The notes: generated from the sequence alone by a model not told the origin. 64,000 nt of DNA from Ktedonobacter robiniae (GCF_016587375.1 NZ_BNJG01000006.1:124001-188000), one strand, 5' to 3'; positions 8,802 to 17,790 are shown, counted from the stretch's first letter. Numbers and translations are program-made.

Positions 8802-9786
8802 GGTTCTGTCAGAACTGAGATCACAGAAAAGCTTCTCAGACGAATAGAATGCTCGCCTCTCGCTCGTTAACTTATGAGGTTGCTTGTATCATTCTCTGGA
8901 GAGCAGCTAGACGTTGGAGAAAAGCCTGCCGTTGTTCCAGGAGTGAGACCACTTCGCCCATGGTGCGGCGAGGACGGAGATAGTTGCGCAATTTGTCGAA
9001 GGCACAACAGAATTGCGCTGCTGATGTGAAGCTTCCGAAACCACGCATGGGAGAGTATCGTTGTTTGATCCCACGATGGTCTTGCTCTAGCCGATTATTG
9101 AGGTATGTATTCGTCCGATGTATGACCTCACATCCCATCGTCTCGCGTATGGCACGGGGATAGGACGCATGGCCATCCGTTGTGACCTGATCGGGAACAG
9201 AGCCGACTACAGTCACCGCCTGTTTGAAAAACGCCTGAGCTGATTCCATATGTCGCTTCTCGCTCAACATGGAATCAACGAGATGGCCCTCGTGGTCGAT
9301 CGCTCGATACAAATAGCACCACGTCCCATGCACTTTGACGTACGTCTCATCCATGTACCAGGATTTTCCGGCCTTCCCTTGCCGCTTGACACGTCACTGA
9401 TCTGTTCTCAAAGGTGCAAAACGCGCTTCCCAGTCTCGGATGGCTTCGTGAGTGAACGAAAATCCACGCGCTAAAAACATCTCAGCAACGTCACGTAGGC
9501 TCAATTTGTAGCGTAGTCGCCACAAGACAGCCAGCAGGACGATATCAGTGGGGAATTCGAGATGGTTAAAGGGAGTGCCAGTTCGCTCATTGAACGGAGA
9601 TTGACAGTGAGGGCAGAAGAACGTGGCATAGCCACATTTGGTTTTCTTTGATCTTTCCCTGGTCTCAGCTGTGGCGCATTTGGGGCAGTTCATCGGTCAA
9701 CGTTCCTCATTCCGTCAAAATAATAGCACGAGCATATCAGAAGTGTCACCCTCATGCCCAGATGGAGTTTGAGTTCTGACAGAACC
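8802..9786 (-). mobile_element. IS6-like insertion sequence with zinc-ribbon transposase, 985 bp
   Basis: The ends are a perfect 15-bp inverted repeat, GGTTCTGTCAGAACT at 8802-8816 and its reverse complement at 9772-9786. It interrupts the Tn3 fragment. The eight-base flanks do not match, so no target duplication is seen. Confidence 0.8.
8872..9693 (-). pseudogene. IS6/IS240-type transposase with one in-frame TGA
   Basis: The N-terminal segment carries a zinc ribbon (CPKC and CPHC) and the helix SLRDVAEMFLARGFSFTHEA. The DDE residues follow: Asp in MDETYVKVHGTW, Asp in VTTDGHASYPRAI, Glu in NNRLEQDHRGIKQR. One continuous frame of 273 sense codons runs from 9693 to 8872 except for TGA at 9396-9394, between RTDQ and RVKRQGKAGKSWY. 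A single nonsense change explains it; otherwise the gene looks full length. Confidence 0.8.
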
Positions 9787-9812
9787 ACTTTAGCCGCCCC
9801 ATCACAACAATG

Positions 9813-10400
9813 TCACACACGAGACGCGCTTGCCTGGTGCACTATTTCACGCATTTGATCCAGATGAGATGCATCGTGGTATAAACCCAGGATAAAGCGG
9901 CCAATGGCATTGAGTTCGCCAGCTTGCGGGAAGAATGAATATGTCATTATAGTATCCAGGTGAGGCTCGTCAGGCCACGCGTCGAGCATAGCTTTACGCA
10001 TACGACGGCTCTCCTCAAGACGCTGGCGCACCTGAGCGATACTTGTCACGCTCTCCCAGGGAGTCTCGTAACGCGAACGACCCTCAACCTGCAGACCGCG
10101 GGCCAGCACGAGAGCCAGGGCGGCGGCCTCTTCGGATGAAGCGGTGGCGTGAACCACCACGTGGCCCAGGGTCCACGCCAGGGCGGCCTCTTCAGAATTC
10201 CCAAAGGTATCGTTCGCCTGGGGATCTAGCGGCACGAATGTCACGTCCGCATCAACTGTATCAGTAATGATCTCTTGCATTACATTGATCGTTTCATCGG
10301 TAAGCTGATAAAGATCGGTCTTTGTCAGACCAGCGGCTATGCCTGCCAGGGTCTGAGAGCCGCTTGTCACTGCACTAAAATCGAGCATAGGGGTCTCCAT
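9813..10400 (-). CDS. DinB-like four-helix protein
   Basis: This 195-residue helical protein has features of the DinB/DUF664 superfamily of metal-binding four-helix bundles. There is a His after the second helix (WTLGHVVVHATASSEE) and a C-terminal His pair in FILGLYHDASHLDQMREIV. Family members include thiol-transferase-like enzymes and DNA-damage-induced proteins of unclear role. An alternative start at 10388 (MLDFSAVTSG) has GGAG about 6 nt upstream and may be the true one. The gene stands alone between an IS6 element and an IS21-type miniature element. The family is moderately certain; the substrate is unknown. Confidence 0.7.
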   Translation of the reverse strand: METPMLDFSAVTSGSQTLAGIAAGLTKTDLYQLTDETINVMQEIITDTVDADVTFVPLDPQANDTFGNSEEAALAWTLGHVVVHATASSEEAAALALVLARGLQVEGRSRYETPWESVTSIAQVRQRLEESRRMRKAMLDAWPDEPHLDTIMTYSFFPQAGELNAIGRFILGLYHDASHLDQMREIVHQASASRV

Positions 10401-10481
10401 CAATGAATTTTTGTTAGGAAGTAAAAGGATCTCAGGTTTTTTCAGCGCCTGTTTTCCTTAAGCAAGGCTTGGTAAATAAGG

Positions 10482-10865
10482 TGACGAGTGATCAGGTTTT
10501 AGGGCGAAGAGTGATCAATCGGCGCGAAGAGTGATCAGCTCAACTATTGGCGACGAGGGAAGCCGCTTGAGATGCGGATCGTTCTCAAGCGTTTCTGTCA
10601 ATTCGCGTGCGAATTTTCCTGTTTTTGCCTGTTATGAGTGGGCTATAGTAGCATGAACCCCAGCGAGACGCGCCTGCTTCAGCCCAAAAAAGGCCGGAAC
10701 AGGGCAGCAGAAGCTCACAATCCAAGCAATTTTTGCTCATGAATTTACACTATTGAAAGTGGTAAATCTGCTTGTAGAGCCATGTTGCTCATCAGCAATA
10801 GATGAGCTGATCACTCTTCGCGCCGATTGATCACTCTTCGCCCTAAAATCTGTCAACTCTTCGCA
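10482..10865. repeat. IS21-type miniature element with iterated ends
   Basis: The two ends are inverted copies of about 60 bp. Each contains tandem copies of GCGAAGAGTGATCA spaced by about 18 bp and TTTTAGGGCGAAGAGTGATC. The outermost bases read TG...CA, as in IS21-family ends, which also carry multiple terminal repeats. The 384-bp element encodes no transposase. It is inferred to be a non-autonomous derivative. Confidence 0.65.
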
Positions 10866-11229
10866 CTTACTACCATCTCGATGGCAGCAGTATACTACGA
10901 CAATGGAACTGTTAAAAGAGCCATTCATAGCTATAATAAGGGGGCCATTTACGAGCAAGCGAGGTCTTCAAAACGTTTCAATAAGAAGAACAGACAGGAG
11001 CGTATGTCTACAACCCCCAAAAATGCTGATCTTTCATGGAGAACAAAAAAGCAGAATTTAGTTTCAACTCAACTTCTTCGCTATAAATACAGATTATATG
11101 AATAGAACTGTCTGTCTTTCTGCCACCCTGCGACCTCGTAGAGCGTTTGTGCATCGCTATTATTGACGGCAGTTTTTTAGGTTAAGCCTCTGGCCTGGGT
11201 TTCTACGGCAAATTCTCTTGCACGATCTA
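10866..11229. other. intergenic, nothing recognised
   Basis: A plus-strand frame ending at 11105 shows no motif and no ribosome binding site. No other signal is seen. Confidence 0.45.
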
Positions 11230-12208
11230 AGATAGTGTTTGAAAGTGGTCATCTCGCCGAGAGGAAGAAGAAAGGGGTTGATGTAACGAGTCGAAGAAGC
11301 AGAAAGAAAGTGCAGAAGGCGTATGAAGGTGACACTGGGGAGGAAAGCCTATCCCTCCGATCTGACGGATGAGCAGTGGGAACTGTTGGAACCCCTGATC
11401 CCTCAACCATCCCTGCAGGGCCGCAAGCCGTTTGTCTCGCGACGCGAGGTCGTCAATGCAATTTTGTACGTTTTGCGCAGTGGATGTCCCTGGCGCATGC
11501 TGCCCCATGAATTTCCCGCGTGGCAAAGCGTCTATTACAATTTTCACCGCTGGGAGCGCGAAGGCGTTTGGGATCGTATTCTGCAAACCCTACGCATGCG
11601 GATGCGCACCAGGCAAGGCCGAGAGGAAGAGCCAAGTGCGGCGATCATCGACAGTCAATCCATCAAAACGAGTGCGGTTCGGGGTCCTGAAAAGGGCTAC
11701 GACGTCGGAAAAAAAAACGTGGGGCCGCAAGCGTCATGCATTCGTCGATACGCAGGGCAATCTGTTGGCTGTGAAGGTGACAGGAGCCCAGGCCTCTGAT
11801 CACCAGGGCGGCACTGCCCTGCTCGAGCCACTCAAGAATGCGCTTCCCCGTCTGCAGCTCATTTGGGGCGATAGTCATTACGGCGGAACCTTTCTGACCT
11901 GGGTGAAAGAAACGCTGGGCTGGACGATTGAGACCATCCATGCAGTCACGCTCCCCAAACGAGGCCTGCTCGTGCCCGAAGGGGAGGAGGTGGACTGGGA
12001 CGCATTGTTTCCCACAGGCTTGCGGCCTCAGCCCAAGCGATGGATCATTGAGCGCAGTTTCTCCTGGATCGTGCGCTGGAGGAGGCTTTGCCGCGATCAC
12101 GAGGGCTCCCACAGAGCAGTGAGGCCTTTATCAAGCTCTCTGCCAGCTACCGTATGCTCACCACGCTCGTGCCAGCTTTCCCATCGCGACCGTTTTAAAA
12201 CACTATCT
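11230..12208 (+). mobile_element. IS5-family insertion sequence, about 979 bp
   Basis: The ends are imperfect inverted repeats, AGATAGTGTTTGAAAGTGGTC at 11230-11250 against the complement of 12188-12208. The enclosed gene is an IS5/IS427-type transposase. The right end abuts a 131-bp inverted-repeat element at 12210. Confidence 0.7.
11323..12198 (+). pseudogene. IS5-family transposase with two frame breaks
   Basis: The N-terminal part has the DUF4096-like region (SDLTDEQWELLEPLIP, SGCPWRMLPHEFP) and the first Asp in AIIDSQSIKTS. After an A9 run at 11709-11717 the homologous frame changes by one, continuing as TWGRKRHAFVDTQGNL with the second Asp (LIWGDSHYGG) and the Glu in RWIIERSFSWIVRWRR. 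Near 12110 it returns to the first frame for the C-terminus (SEAFIKLSASYRMLTTLV). The A9 run could allow transcriptional slippage, but the second break has no slippery run, so I call it a pseudogene. Confidence 0.75.
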
Positions 12209-12209
12209 G

Positions 12210-12340
12210 AGTACTACAGCCCCACTTAAAACGTGGGGTGGCTCCACAAGCTCACTGCCACGTTACCAGTTTTCTACAAAGAAGAAGCCTACGAAGCCAC
12301 TTCGTAACATACATACCTCGCTAAGTGGGGCTGTAGTACT
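12210..12340. repeat. 131-bp inverted-repeat element
   Basis: AGTACTACAGCCCCACTTA at 12210-12228 is repeated exactly in reverse complement at 12322-12340. It encodes no protein. Size and ends are those of a miniature transposable element; the parental family is unknown. Confidence 0.7.
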
Positions 12341-12378
12341 GAGATACTGAATTGACATGTCGAGCCCTGTGATATGTC

Positions 12379-12447
12379 GAGCCTTCCTGCAGAGCACTTG
12401 AGGTGGAAAATCGTGTTTTCTCAAGTGTCTCTCGGGAGGGCTCTTTT
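12379..12447 (+). terminator. long imperfect hairpin followed by TTTT
   Basis: GAGCC and CACTTGAG on the left pair with CTCAAGTG and GGCTC on the right, ending in TTTT. It has terminator form, but no plus-strand gene directly precedes it. Confidence 0.4.
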
Positions 12448-12578
12448 GGCAAGCTCATCCCTGAAAAATTTAGGATGACTTATGTTATGCGCTTCTATGG
12501 GCACTCGTGAGTACGATTACTGCTCTGCTCATCTTCGCGAAACTGTATGCGCCACCATTGCGCTTGCATCACCAGATA

Positions 12579-12818
12579 CTACACTGAAGCCTCAGCTACC
12601 TGCTCCTCCGATGAAGGCTTTCCTCCCTCGCTCGGAAGAGACGCTTGTAACGAAGGGATACGTTTGAGGAACCAGCGCAAAGTAATCCCTTGTATCAGCA
12701 AGGTAAAGAAGACCACGGCATAGGTAGAAATCACTAAGACTGAGCGATGAGGAATCTCCATGGGCAGAGCCAGGACCAGTGCCAGGGAAAGGGCTCCCCT
12801 GCACGAAAAAATCAGCAT
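12579..12818 (-). pseudogene. CPA1 cation:proton antiporter, C-terminal fragment
   Basis: The 79-residue frame reads FSCRGALSLALVLALPMEIP, then VVFFTLLIQGITLRWFLKRI. This matches the last transmembrane segments of NhaP-type CPA1 Na+/H+ antiporters, in which RGA-LSLALALALP is strongly conserved. The preceding ten or so membrane segments are absent, and no start signal exists. It is a remnant. Confidence 0.65.
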
Positions 12819-13088
12819 GAGCTGTTATCATACATGCGCTGCTTTGTGGCTCGTTTTCTCGCCTAACTGTGCCTCCTCGGCAACCGTCTCTTCCTTATCG
12901 CTACATGGACAAACACGTTTAGATTTCCCTTTGTCACACTGGAAGAAACGACCTATATCATCTCTTATATGGAGTCATCGTTGGCTTGACAGGACGAGGT
13001 TGGTTGTCCTATACTACAGAAAGGAAAAATGACCAATAGCCCATTTTTTTGATGCATTGTTTGTGAAGCGATGGGGAGAGGAGAGCCC
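12819..13088. other. intergenic, tetR leader
   Basis: No gene is seen. The stretch holds the promoter region of the TetR gene. Confidence 0.4.
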
Positions 13089-13691
13089 ATGCCAAAAGTT
13101 GTTGATGAACACATGCGTGAAGCGACCCGCCGCCATATTATTCGCCGGGCTGCAAGCGAATTCGCGCGTCTAGGCTTTGATCAGGCCAATATCAACACCA
13201 TTGCCGAACAAGCGGGCATTGGCAAGGGAACCATTTATCTCTACTTTGAAAACAAGCGTGAATTATTCCTCTCTATGCTTCGCTATATTGCACAAGATCA
13301 TATTCTCGCTATCCGTACAGCTATCGCTCTCGATGGAACCTTGCAACAACGGCTGGAGCGTCTTTTCCGCGCCTTTACGCACCTTGCTCAGGAAGAACGC
13401 GATAGCTTTAATGTCTATATGAGTGCACTGTATGGAGTCAACCGTGCCTTCCAGGCCGAGGCCACGAAACTTCTACGCGATTACCTCGCGACCATCGCTT
13501 TGATGCTTGAGCAAAGCCAGGCGCGCGGTGAAATCCGTTGTCCTCATATTGAAGCAACTGCCCTGATGATACTCTCGCTTATGGAATCCTACGTGCTTTC
13601 CGCCAATGTCCTTGGACAGTCTGAACAAGCTATTCTTCAACAGGCAAGCTTGATTGCTGAAACGCTTGTCCAGGGCATTGGATCTGCATAG
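13089..13691 (+). CDS. TetR/AcrR-family transcriptional regulator
   Basis: The 200-residue protein has a TetR-type N-terminal helix-turn-helix: IIRRAASEFARLGFDQANIN, then TIAEQAGIGKGTIYLYFENK at about residues 18-58. A helical ligand-binding C-terminal domain follows. I chose the start at 13089 (MPKVVDEHMREATRR) because GGAGAG sits about 6 nt upstream; an ATG at 13071 has no such site. The ClC channel gene follows 102 bp downstream on the same strand with its own strong ribosome site, so the regulator may control it. The ligand is unknown. Confidence 0.85.
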   Translation: MPKVVDEHMREATRRHIIRRAASEFARLGFDQANINTIAEQAGIGKGTIYLYFENKRELFLSMLRYIAQDHILAIRTAIALDGTLQQRLERLFRAFTHLAQEERDSFNVYMSALYGVNRAFQAEATKLLRDYLATIALMLEQSQARGEIRCPHIEATALMILSLMESYVLSANVLGQSEQAILQQASLIAETLVQGIGSA

Positions 13692-13793
13692 GATGACAGC
13701 CGTTCTCTTTTTTTGCGCTTTTATTGAATGACTGCCCACTCATATTTTGGAGAAAAATGAAAGAATGCTCTTTCAGGAGGAGATTTTGCGTTT

Positions 13794-15896
13794 ATGAATT
13801 CATCTGCTATGGTGACCTTTTTGCGCCGTCTTTTTTATATCAGGCGAGGGGCACGCAGCTTTGAAAGCCCCCGATACCTACTAAATTGGGTGTTCATTAG
13901 CACGTTGATTGGAGTCGTGGCTGGTATAGGAGCCATTGCCTTTTATGCTGCCATCCACTTTGCAACGGATCTTTTTCTTGGACATCTTATCGGCTATCTT
14001 CCTCCCAGCCCTGCTGGGGAGGGAGAACAGACAGCTGTAATGTCCTTCTGGTCTTCCGCGCGCCCCTGGCTTCTCCCCGTCGTGACCACTCTTGGTGCAT
14101 TGATCTCAGGTATTATCGTCTTTAGCCTGGCACCTGAAGCAGAAGGGCATGGAACTGATGCCGCAATTGGTGCTTTCCATCGGGGGAAGGCGATTAGAGC
14201 GCGTATCCCCTTGGTCAAACTGGTGGCCTCAGCGATTACCATTGGAACTGGAGGATCAGCAGGACGTGAAGGCCCGGCGGCCCAGATCAGCGCAGGCTTT
14301 GGCTCGATCCTGGCAACGGTTCTCAGACTGGATGCCCAGGATCGCCGTATCGCACTTGCCACTGGGATTGGGGCCGGGATCGGGGCAATCTTCCGCGCCC
14401 CTTTGGGTGGAGCAATTCTGGCTGCTGAGATCCTTTATAAAGATGACCTGGAGGTAGAGGCGATCATTCCCGCCCTCATGGCCTCCATTATCGGATACAG
14501 TGTCTTTGGGGCCTGGTCTGGGTGGCAACCCATTTTCTCTACACCAGTTAACCTCGCCTTTACTTCACCCCCCCAATTGCTCTACTATGTTGTACTTGGC
14601 GTTCTCTGTGGCTTGCTCGGACTGCTCTATGCACGCGGCTTCTATGGGCTCACCCATCTTTTTCATCGTCTCAAGCTTCCCAATTGGCTGAAGCCAGCCA
14701 TCGGCGGTTTGCTTGTTGGTTTAATTGGCTTGGTGATGCCGCAAGCATTAGGCATGGGCTATGGTTGGGTTCAGGTGAGTATGGGGCAAGGGCTCCTCTC
14801 GCTTCCTCTGTGGGTGGTTTTACTCTTGCCGTTTGCGAAGATTGTGACCACAGGCCTCTCGATTGGCTCAGGCGGGTCGGGTGGTATCTTTGGTCCCGGT
14901 ATGGTCATTGGAGGCATGGTTGGTGCATGCTTCTGGCGTCTTTGTTATCACGTCTTTCCAGGGATACCCGACACGCCAGCTCCGTTTGTGATCGTTGGGA
15001 TGATGGCGTTGTTTGGGGGAATTGCGCATGCGCCACTCGCGGTCATGCTCATGGTTGCTGAGATGACTGGAAACCTCTCTATGCTGGCTCCTGCGATGAT
15101 TGCCGTTGGTATTGCTACCATTCTGGTTGGAGGCACTACGATGTATACCAGCCAGGTGCCAACCCGTGCAGATTCACCTGCACACCGGCTCCAGCTTTCT
15201 TTCCCGCTTCTTTCGACGCTTGCTGTCAGCAAGGCTATGCAACCACTCATTCTCCAGTTCGCTCCTGGACAGTTCCTCTCGGAGGCAGAAGATCTGCTTA
15301 CAAAGCATGCTGAAAGCGGTGCGCCAGTAATAGATCAAAACGGCAACCTGGTTGGCGTGTTAACACTTGCAGATATTGAGCGTATCCCGCCAGAAGAACG
15401 AGCGCATCAATTTGTCAATGAGGCAATGCAATCGGATATTCTCACCTTTTATCCTGAGGATACCCTTGATGAGGCACTTGAAGGGCTGAGCACACGCCGC
15501 GTGAGCTGGGCACCTGTGGTAGATGCGGAGGGGCTCACTGGATCCAGGAATGTACTTGGGTTGATCTCGGTCTCGCATGTCGTTCGTCTCTACCGAGAAA
15601 CGATAGCCAAGGACGCGCGACGCATGCGAGGGATGGTCGATGGTACGGTCATGATAGAATCAGTGATCGAGCCAGAAATGCTGTTAGCTGGTGTTGCCTT
15701 GCGTCATGCACAGTTACCAGCCGAAAGCTTAGTCGTTTCCATTCGACGTGCAGGTGAACTGCTGTTCCCGCGAGGAAGTAGCGTCATTGAGCCTGGAGAT
15801 ATTGTGACCTTTATGGTGAGTATCAGGGGAGAAGAGCGTCTGCAACACTACCTCACCCAACAGAAAGAACCTGTTCTGATAGGGGCTCATTCATAA
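13794..15896 (+). CDS. ClC-family chloride channel or H+/Cl- antiporter with CBS and TrkA-C domains
   Basis: The 700-residue membrane protein has about ten transmembrane helices in residues 30-450. The ClC selectivity motifs are visible: GSAGREGP near residue 155 and GSGGSGGIFGPG near residue 365. A CBS pair follows (residues about 485-610), then a TrkA-C/RCK-C domain (ESLVVSIRRAGELLFPRGSS) that probably binds a regulatory ligand. The start has AGGAGGAGA about 8 nt upstream. The gateway Glu in GREGP is present; whether it is a channel or an exchanger cannot be decided here. A terminator hairpin lies 100 bp downstream. Confidence 0.9.
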   Translation: MNSSAMVTFLRRLFYIRRGARSFESPRYLLNWVFISTLIGVVAGIGAIAFYAAIHFATDLFLGHLIGYLPPSPAGEGEQTAVMSFWSSARPWLLPVVTTLGALISGIIVFSLAPEAEGHGTDAAIGAFHRGKAIRARIPLVKLVASAITIGTGGSAGREGPAAQISAGFGSILATVLRLDAQDRRIALATGIGAGIGAIFRAPLGGAILAAEILYKDDLEVEAIIPALMASIIGYSVFGAWSGWQPIFSTPVNLAFTSPPQLLYYVVLGVLCGLLGLLYARGFYGLTHLFHRLKLPNWLKPAIGGLLVGLIGLVMPQALGMGYGWVQVSMGQGLLSLPLWVVLLLPFAKIVTTGLSIGSGGSGGIFGPGMVIGGMVGACFWRLCYHVFPGIPDTPAPFVIVGMMALFGGIAHAPLAVMLMVAEMTGNLSMLAPAMIAVGIATILVGGTTMYTSQVPTRADSPAHRLQLSFPLLSTLAVSKAMQPLILQFAPGQFLSEAEDLLTKHAESGAPVIDQNGNLVGVLTLADIERIPPEERAHQFVNEAMQSDILTFYPEDTLDEALEGLSTRRVSWAPVVDAEGLTGSRNVLGLISVSHVVRLYRETIAKDARRMRGMVDGTVMIESVIEPEMLLAGVALRHAQLPAESLVVSIRRAGELLFPRGSSVIEPGDIVTFMVSIRGEERLQHYLTQQKEPVLIGAHS

Positions 15897-15995
15897 CTGA
15901 CTGGCATAGTAAAAATATCGGTAAGTGTTTAGCACTACGGCACCATTTCGATGAGCTACATTGTGGTGGCAAAGTGCATAGAGTATCACTGTTGA

Positions 15996-16046
15996 GAAAC
16001 CTTCTGAGAGAACTTCCCAAAGAAGCAAACAGAAGGTTTCTTCTTC
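15996..16046 (+). terminator. terminator after the ClC gene
   Basis: GAAACCTTCTG at 15996-16006 pairs perfectly with CAGAAGGTTTC at 16030-16040, followed by a pyrimidine run TTCTTC. Confidence 0.6.
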
Positions 16047-16135
16047 ATATTTCTGCCATGTTGAGCTGAGCTTGCCTCACTTTTGTAGAGTAGTGAAATC
16101 TTCGGATATACTCTTCTCGAAGGAGGAACGAGATC

Positions 16136-16393
16136 ATGCAGAAAAAGCAGAAGACCTATCCGCCCGAATTTAAGTGGGAAGCCGTGAGGCTGGCGCAGAC
16201 GAGTGGAAAACCGATTACGCAGATTGCGCGTTCGCTAGGCATTTCTGATACCTCTATCCACCAATGGCGCAAGGAGTTGGCTGAGCATGGTCCCGAAGCC
16301 TTTCCTGGTAGCGGGCATCAAACCGCTTTAGAAGAGGACAGACGAGATCTTTCTCATACACAAAAGAAAGATTCTGCTCTGCGGGCATCCTGA
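16136..16393 (+). pseudogene. IS3-family OrfA, truncated
   Basis: The frame starts after a GGAGG site and reads MQKKQKTYPPEFKWEAVRLA, then ITQIARSLGISDTSIHQWRK and FPGSGHQTALEE. This is the helix-turn-helix OrfA of IS3/IS911 elements. Homology stops at about 16338; the leucine-zipper end of OrfA and all of OrfB are missing. The remaining codons run into a structured non-coding segment. Confidence 0.8.
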
Positions 16394-16420
16394 GTGAGTG
16401 AGTTGAGGCACCTGGGGTGG

Positions 16421-16567
16421 TGCAGCAAACTGTACTACCTGGATGCCTGTGATAGGCTTGGCAAACGAGACGAGCGTGTACGAATAACTCTGCGGTATAT
16501 CCCTCGTTCGCTCGTCTCGGCACGAGTCGTCCATCACAGAGCATCCAGGTGGAGACGGTTTGCTGCA
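16421..16567. repeat. 147-bp self-complementary segment
   Basis: Successive blocks pair across the whole segment: TGCAGCAAAC with GTTTGCTGCA at the tips, ACCTGGATGC with GCATCCAGGT, GTGAT with ATCAC, and ACGAGACGAGC with GCTCGTCTCG near the loop. It codes for nothing obvious and follows the truncated IS3 gene. Confidence 0.7.
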
Positions 16568-16692
16568 AAGGGGAAGGGTCTTGCTTCCTGAAAGCATCAT
16601 GCTTTCCGCGTCCTGTCGTTGAGATTGCAGCAGGAATACCATTGAGATACTATGGAGATGGATAGGCAGCTTGAAATTAGCTCCTTCAAGCC

Positions 16693-16830
16693 GGGAACTG
16701 AAGACTCCTTTAGAAGAGGTGGGTAGACCCCTTGGTTTTCAGTGGGGGAGACGATGTGGGACCCCTGATACGTCTGTGGGGCCGTGAAGAACCCCTGGTC
16801 TGTCTGTGGGAGCTGCGTCTCCACAGTTCC
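16693..16830 (+). ncRNA. candidate bridge RNA of the second IS110 copy
   Basis: GGGAACTG at 16693-16700 can pair with CAGTTCC at 16824-16830, the same closing stem as at 6209-6350. Both segments continue with an AAGA/GAGA run, a purine-rich stretch and GTGGGG. The associated recombinase is truncated, so this RNA is probably a relic. Confidence 0.4.
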
Positions 16831-16929
16831 TTGCCTATCCACCCACGGCCTTTTCTCTGGTTGTATGGGCAGAGTCAACTCGACCAGTCATCTTCTCGCC
16901 AATGTGTTTTTCTCCCATAAAGAGGCAAT

Positions 16930-17250
16930 ATGATGGCAAAAAAGCTTCTCTCACGGCCGGATCTGAGAACCATTCCTCTCCTGCGACAGGAAGCCGTTTA
17001 TATTGGTGTTGATGTCGGCAAGTTTCGGCACGTTGCAGGCTTTCTCTCCAGAACACTCCTTGAACGCCACGAGCGTTTTGAGGCATGTCCCGCGCTCGTT
17101 TTTGAGAATTCCCGCGAAGGTTTCCACACCTTCATTGAACGCATACGAAGCTACTGTCCTCTTGAGCACTGCTATCTTCTTCTCGAGGCAACTGGGCATT
17201 ATCATCGACCGCTTCAGCAATATCTTAAGGACTTTGACCAAGTTCTTTTC
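16930..17250 (+). pseudogene. IS110-family recombinase, N-terminal fragment
   Basis: The frame MMAKKLLSRPDLRTIPLLRQ continues with YIGVDVGKFRHVAGFLSRTL and LLLEATGHYHRPLQQYLKDF, closely matching the intact copy at 6417. Homology ends near residue 105, before the KTDKRDA motif. There it meets the start of an unrelated minus-strand gene fragment (17226-17331). Only the first Asp and the Glu of the DEDD set survive. Confidence 0.8.
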
Positions 17251-17331
17251 CATGCGTGCGCCAATTTGCACCCGCTCAACGGGAATAGTCCGTCCATGCT
17301 GACTGGCATTTTCTTCAATCTGACCCATCAT
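17226..17331 (-). pseudogene. N-terminal fragment of a small ERVQ-type protein
   Basis: The minus-strand frame starts MMGQIEENASQHGRTIPVER and reads VQIGARMEKNLVKVLK before it enters IS110 sequence. The VERVQ-G-R-EK-L-KVLK pattern resembles the start of a short uncharacterised protein found near TetR genes in actinobacteria and Chloroflexota; that link is from memory. It keeps its upstream region, including a perfect palindrome at 17349-17392. Confidence 0.4.
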
Positions 17332-17348
17332 ATTTCTCTCTTTTAGGT

Positions 17349-17392
17349 GTCGTTACCATGTTATATTGGTACTAATATAACATGGTAACGAC
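17349..17392. promoter_or_regulatory. 19-bp perfect palindrome, probable operator
   Basis: GTCGTTACCATGTTATATT at 17349-17367 is repeated in reverse complement at 17374-17392 around the 6-nt spacer GGTACT. It lies 18 bp upstream of the ATG of the minus-strand fragment and contains TATAAT-like hexamers. Position and symmetry suggest an operator over a promoter, now orphaned. Confidence 0.6.
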
Positions 17393-17431
17393 AAAGAGTC
17401 AATCAGCCGAAAGAGTTCTCGCGGTGTGCCG

Positions 17432-17790
17432 CCTCGCGCAACTCCACCAATTACATCGAATTGCTCAAAATGATCGAAACGGACAACCCCGCTGGCGACA
17501 TTTTTCTCATTACCGATAATCTGAGCAGTCATAATAGCCTGCAGATGCACACCTGGCTGGCGGAGCATCCGCGTCTCCAGCATGTCTTCATCCGAAAGGC
17601 GCGTGTTGGCTGAACTTGCAAGGAGGCTGGTGGCGTTTGTTCCGCCGTGATGCGCTCGCCGGCCAGAGCTTCGCCAACGCCGATGAGATCGAACAAGCCA
17701 TGCAGGCGGCCACGACCCAACTCAACAACCGAGCGAGCCTTGGATCTGGGGACGGCCTCCCAAGAGGCGCCGCCACTTGCGTCGCCTCTT
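17432..17790 (+). pseudogene. IS630-family transposase, C-terminal remnant
   Basis: One frame reads NYIELLKMIETDNPAGDIFL and ITDNLSSHNSLQMHTWLAEH, the IS630 segment with the second catalytic Asp (TDNLSSH). After a frame change near 17600 it continues as WWRLFRRDALAGQSFANADE. The catalytic Glu region and the Pro-Lys-Arg tail are corrupted, and the N-terminal half is missing. Confidence 0.7.

Noticed and set aside
10482..10865. plasmid-type replication origin with iterons
   Set aside because: The repeats are arranged as inverted ends with TG/CA termini, and no replication initiator gene is adjacent.
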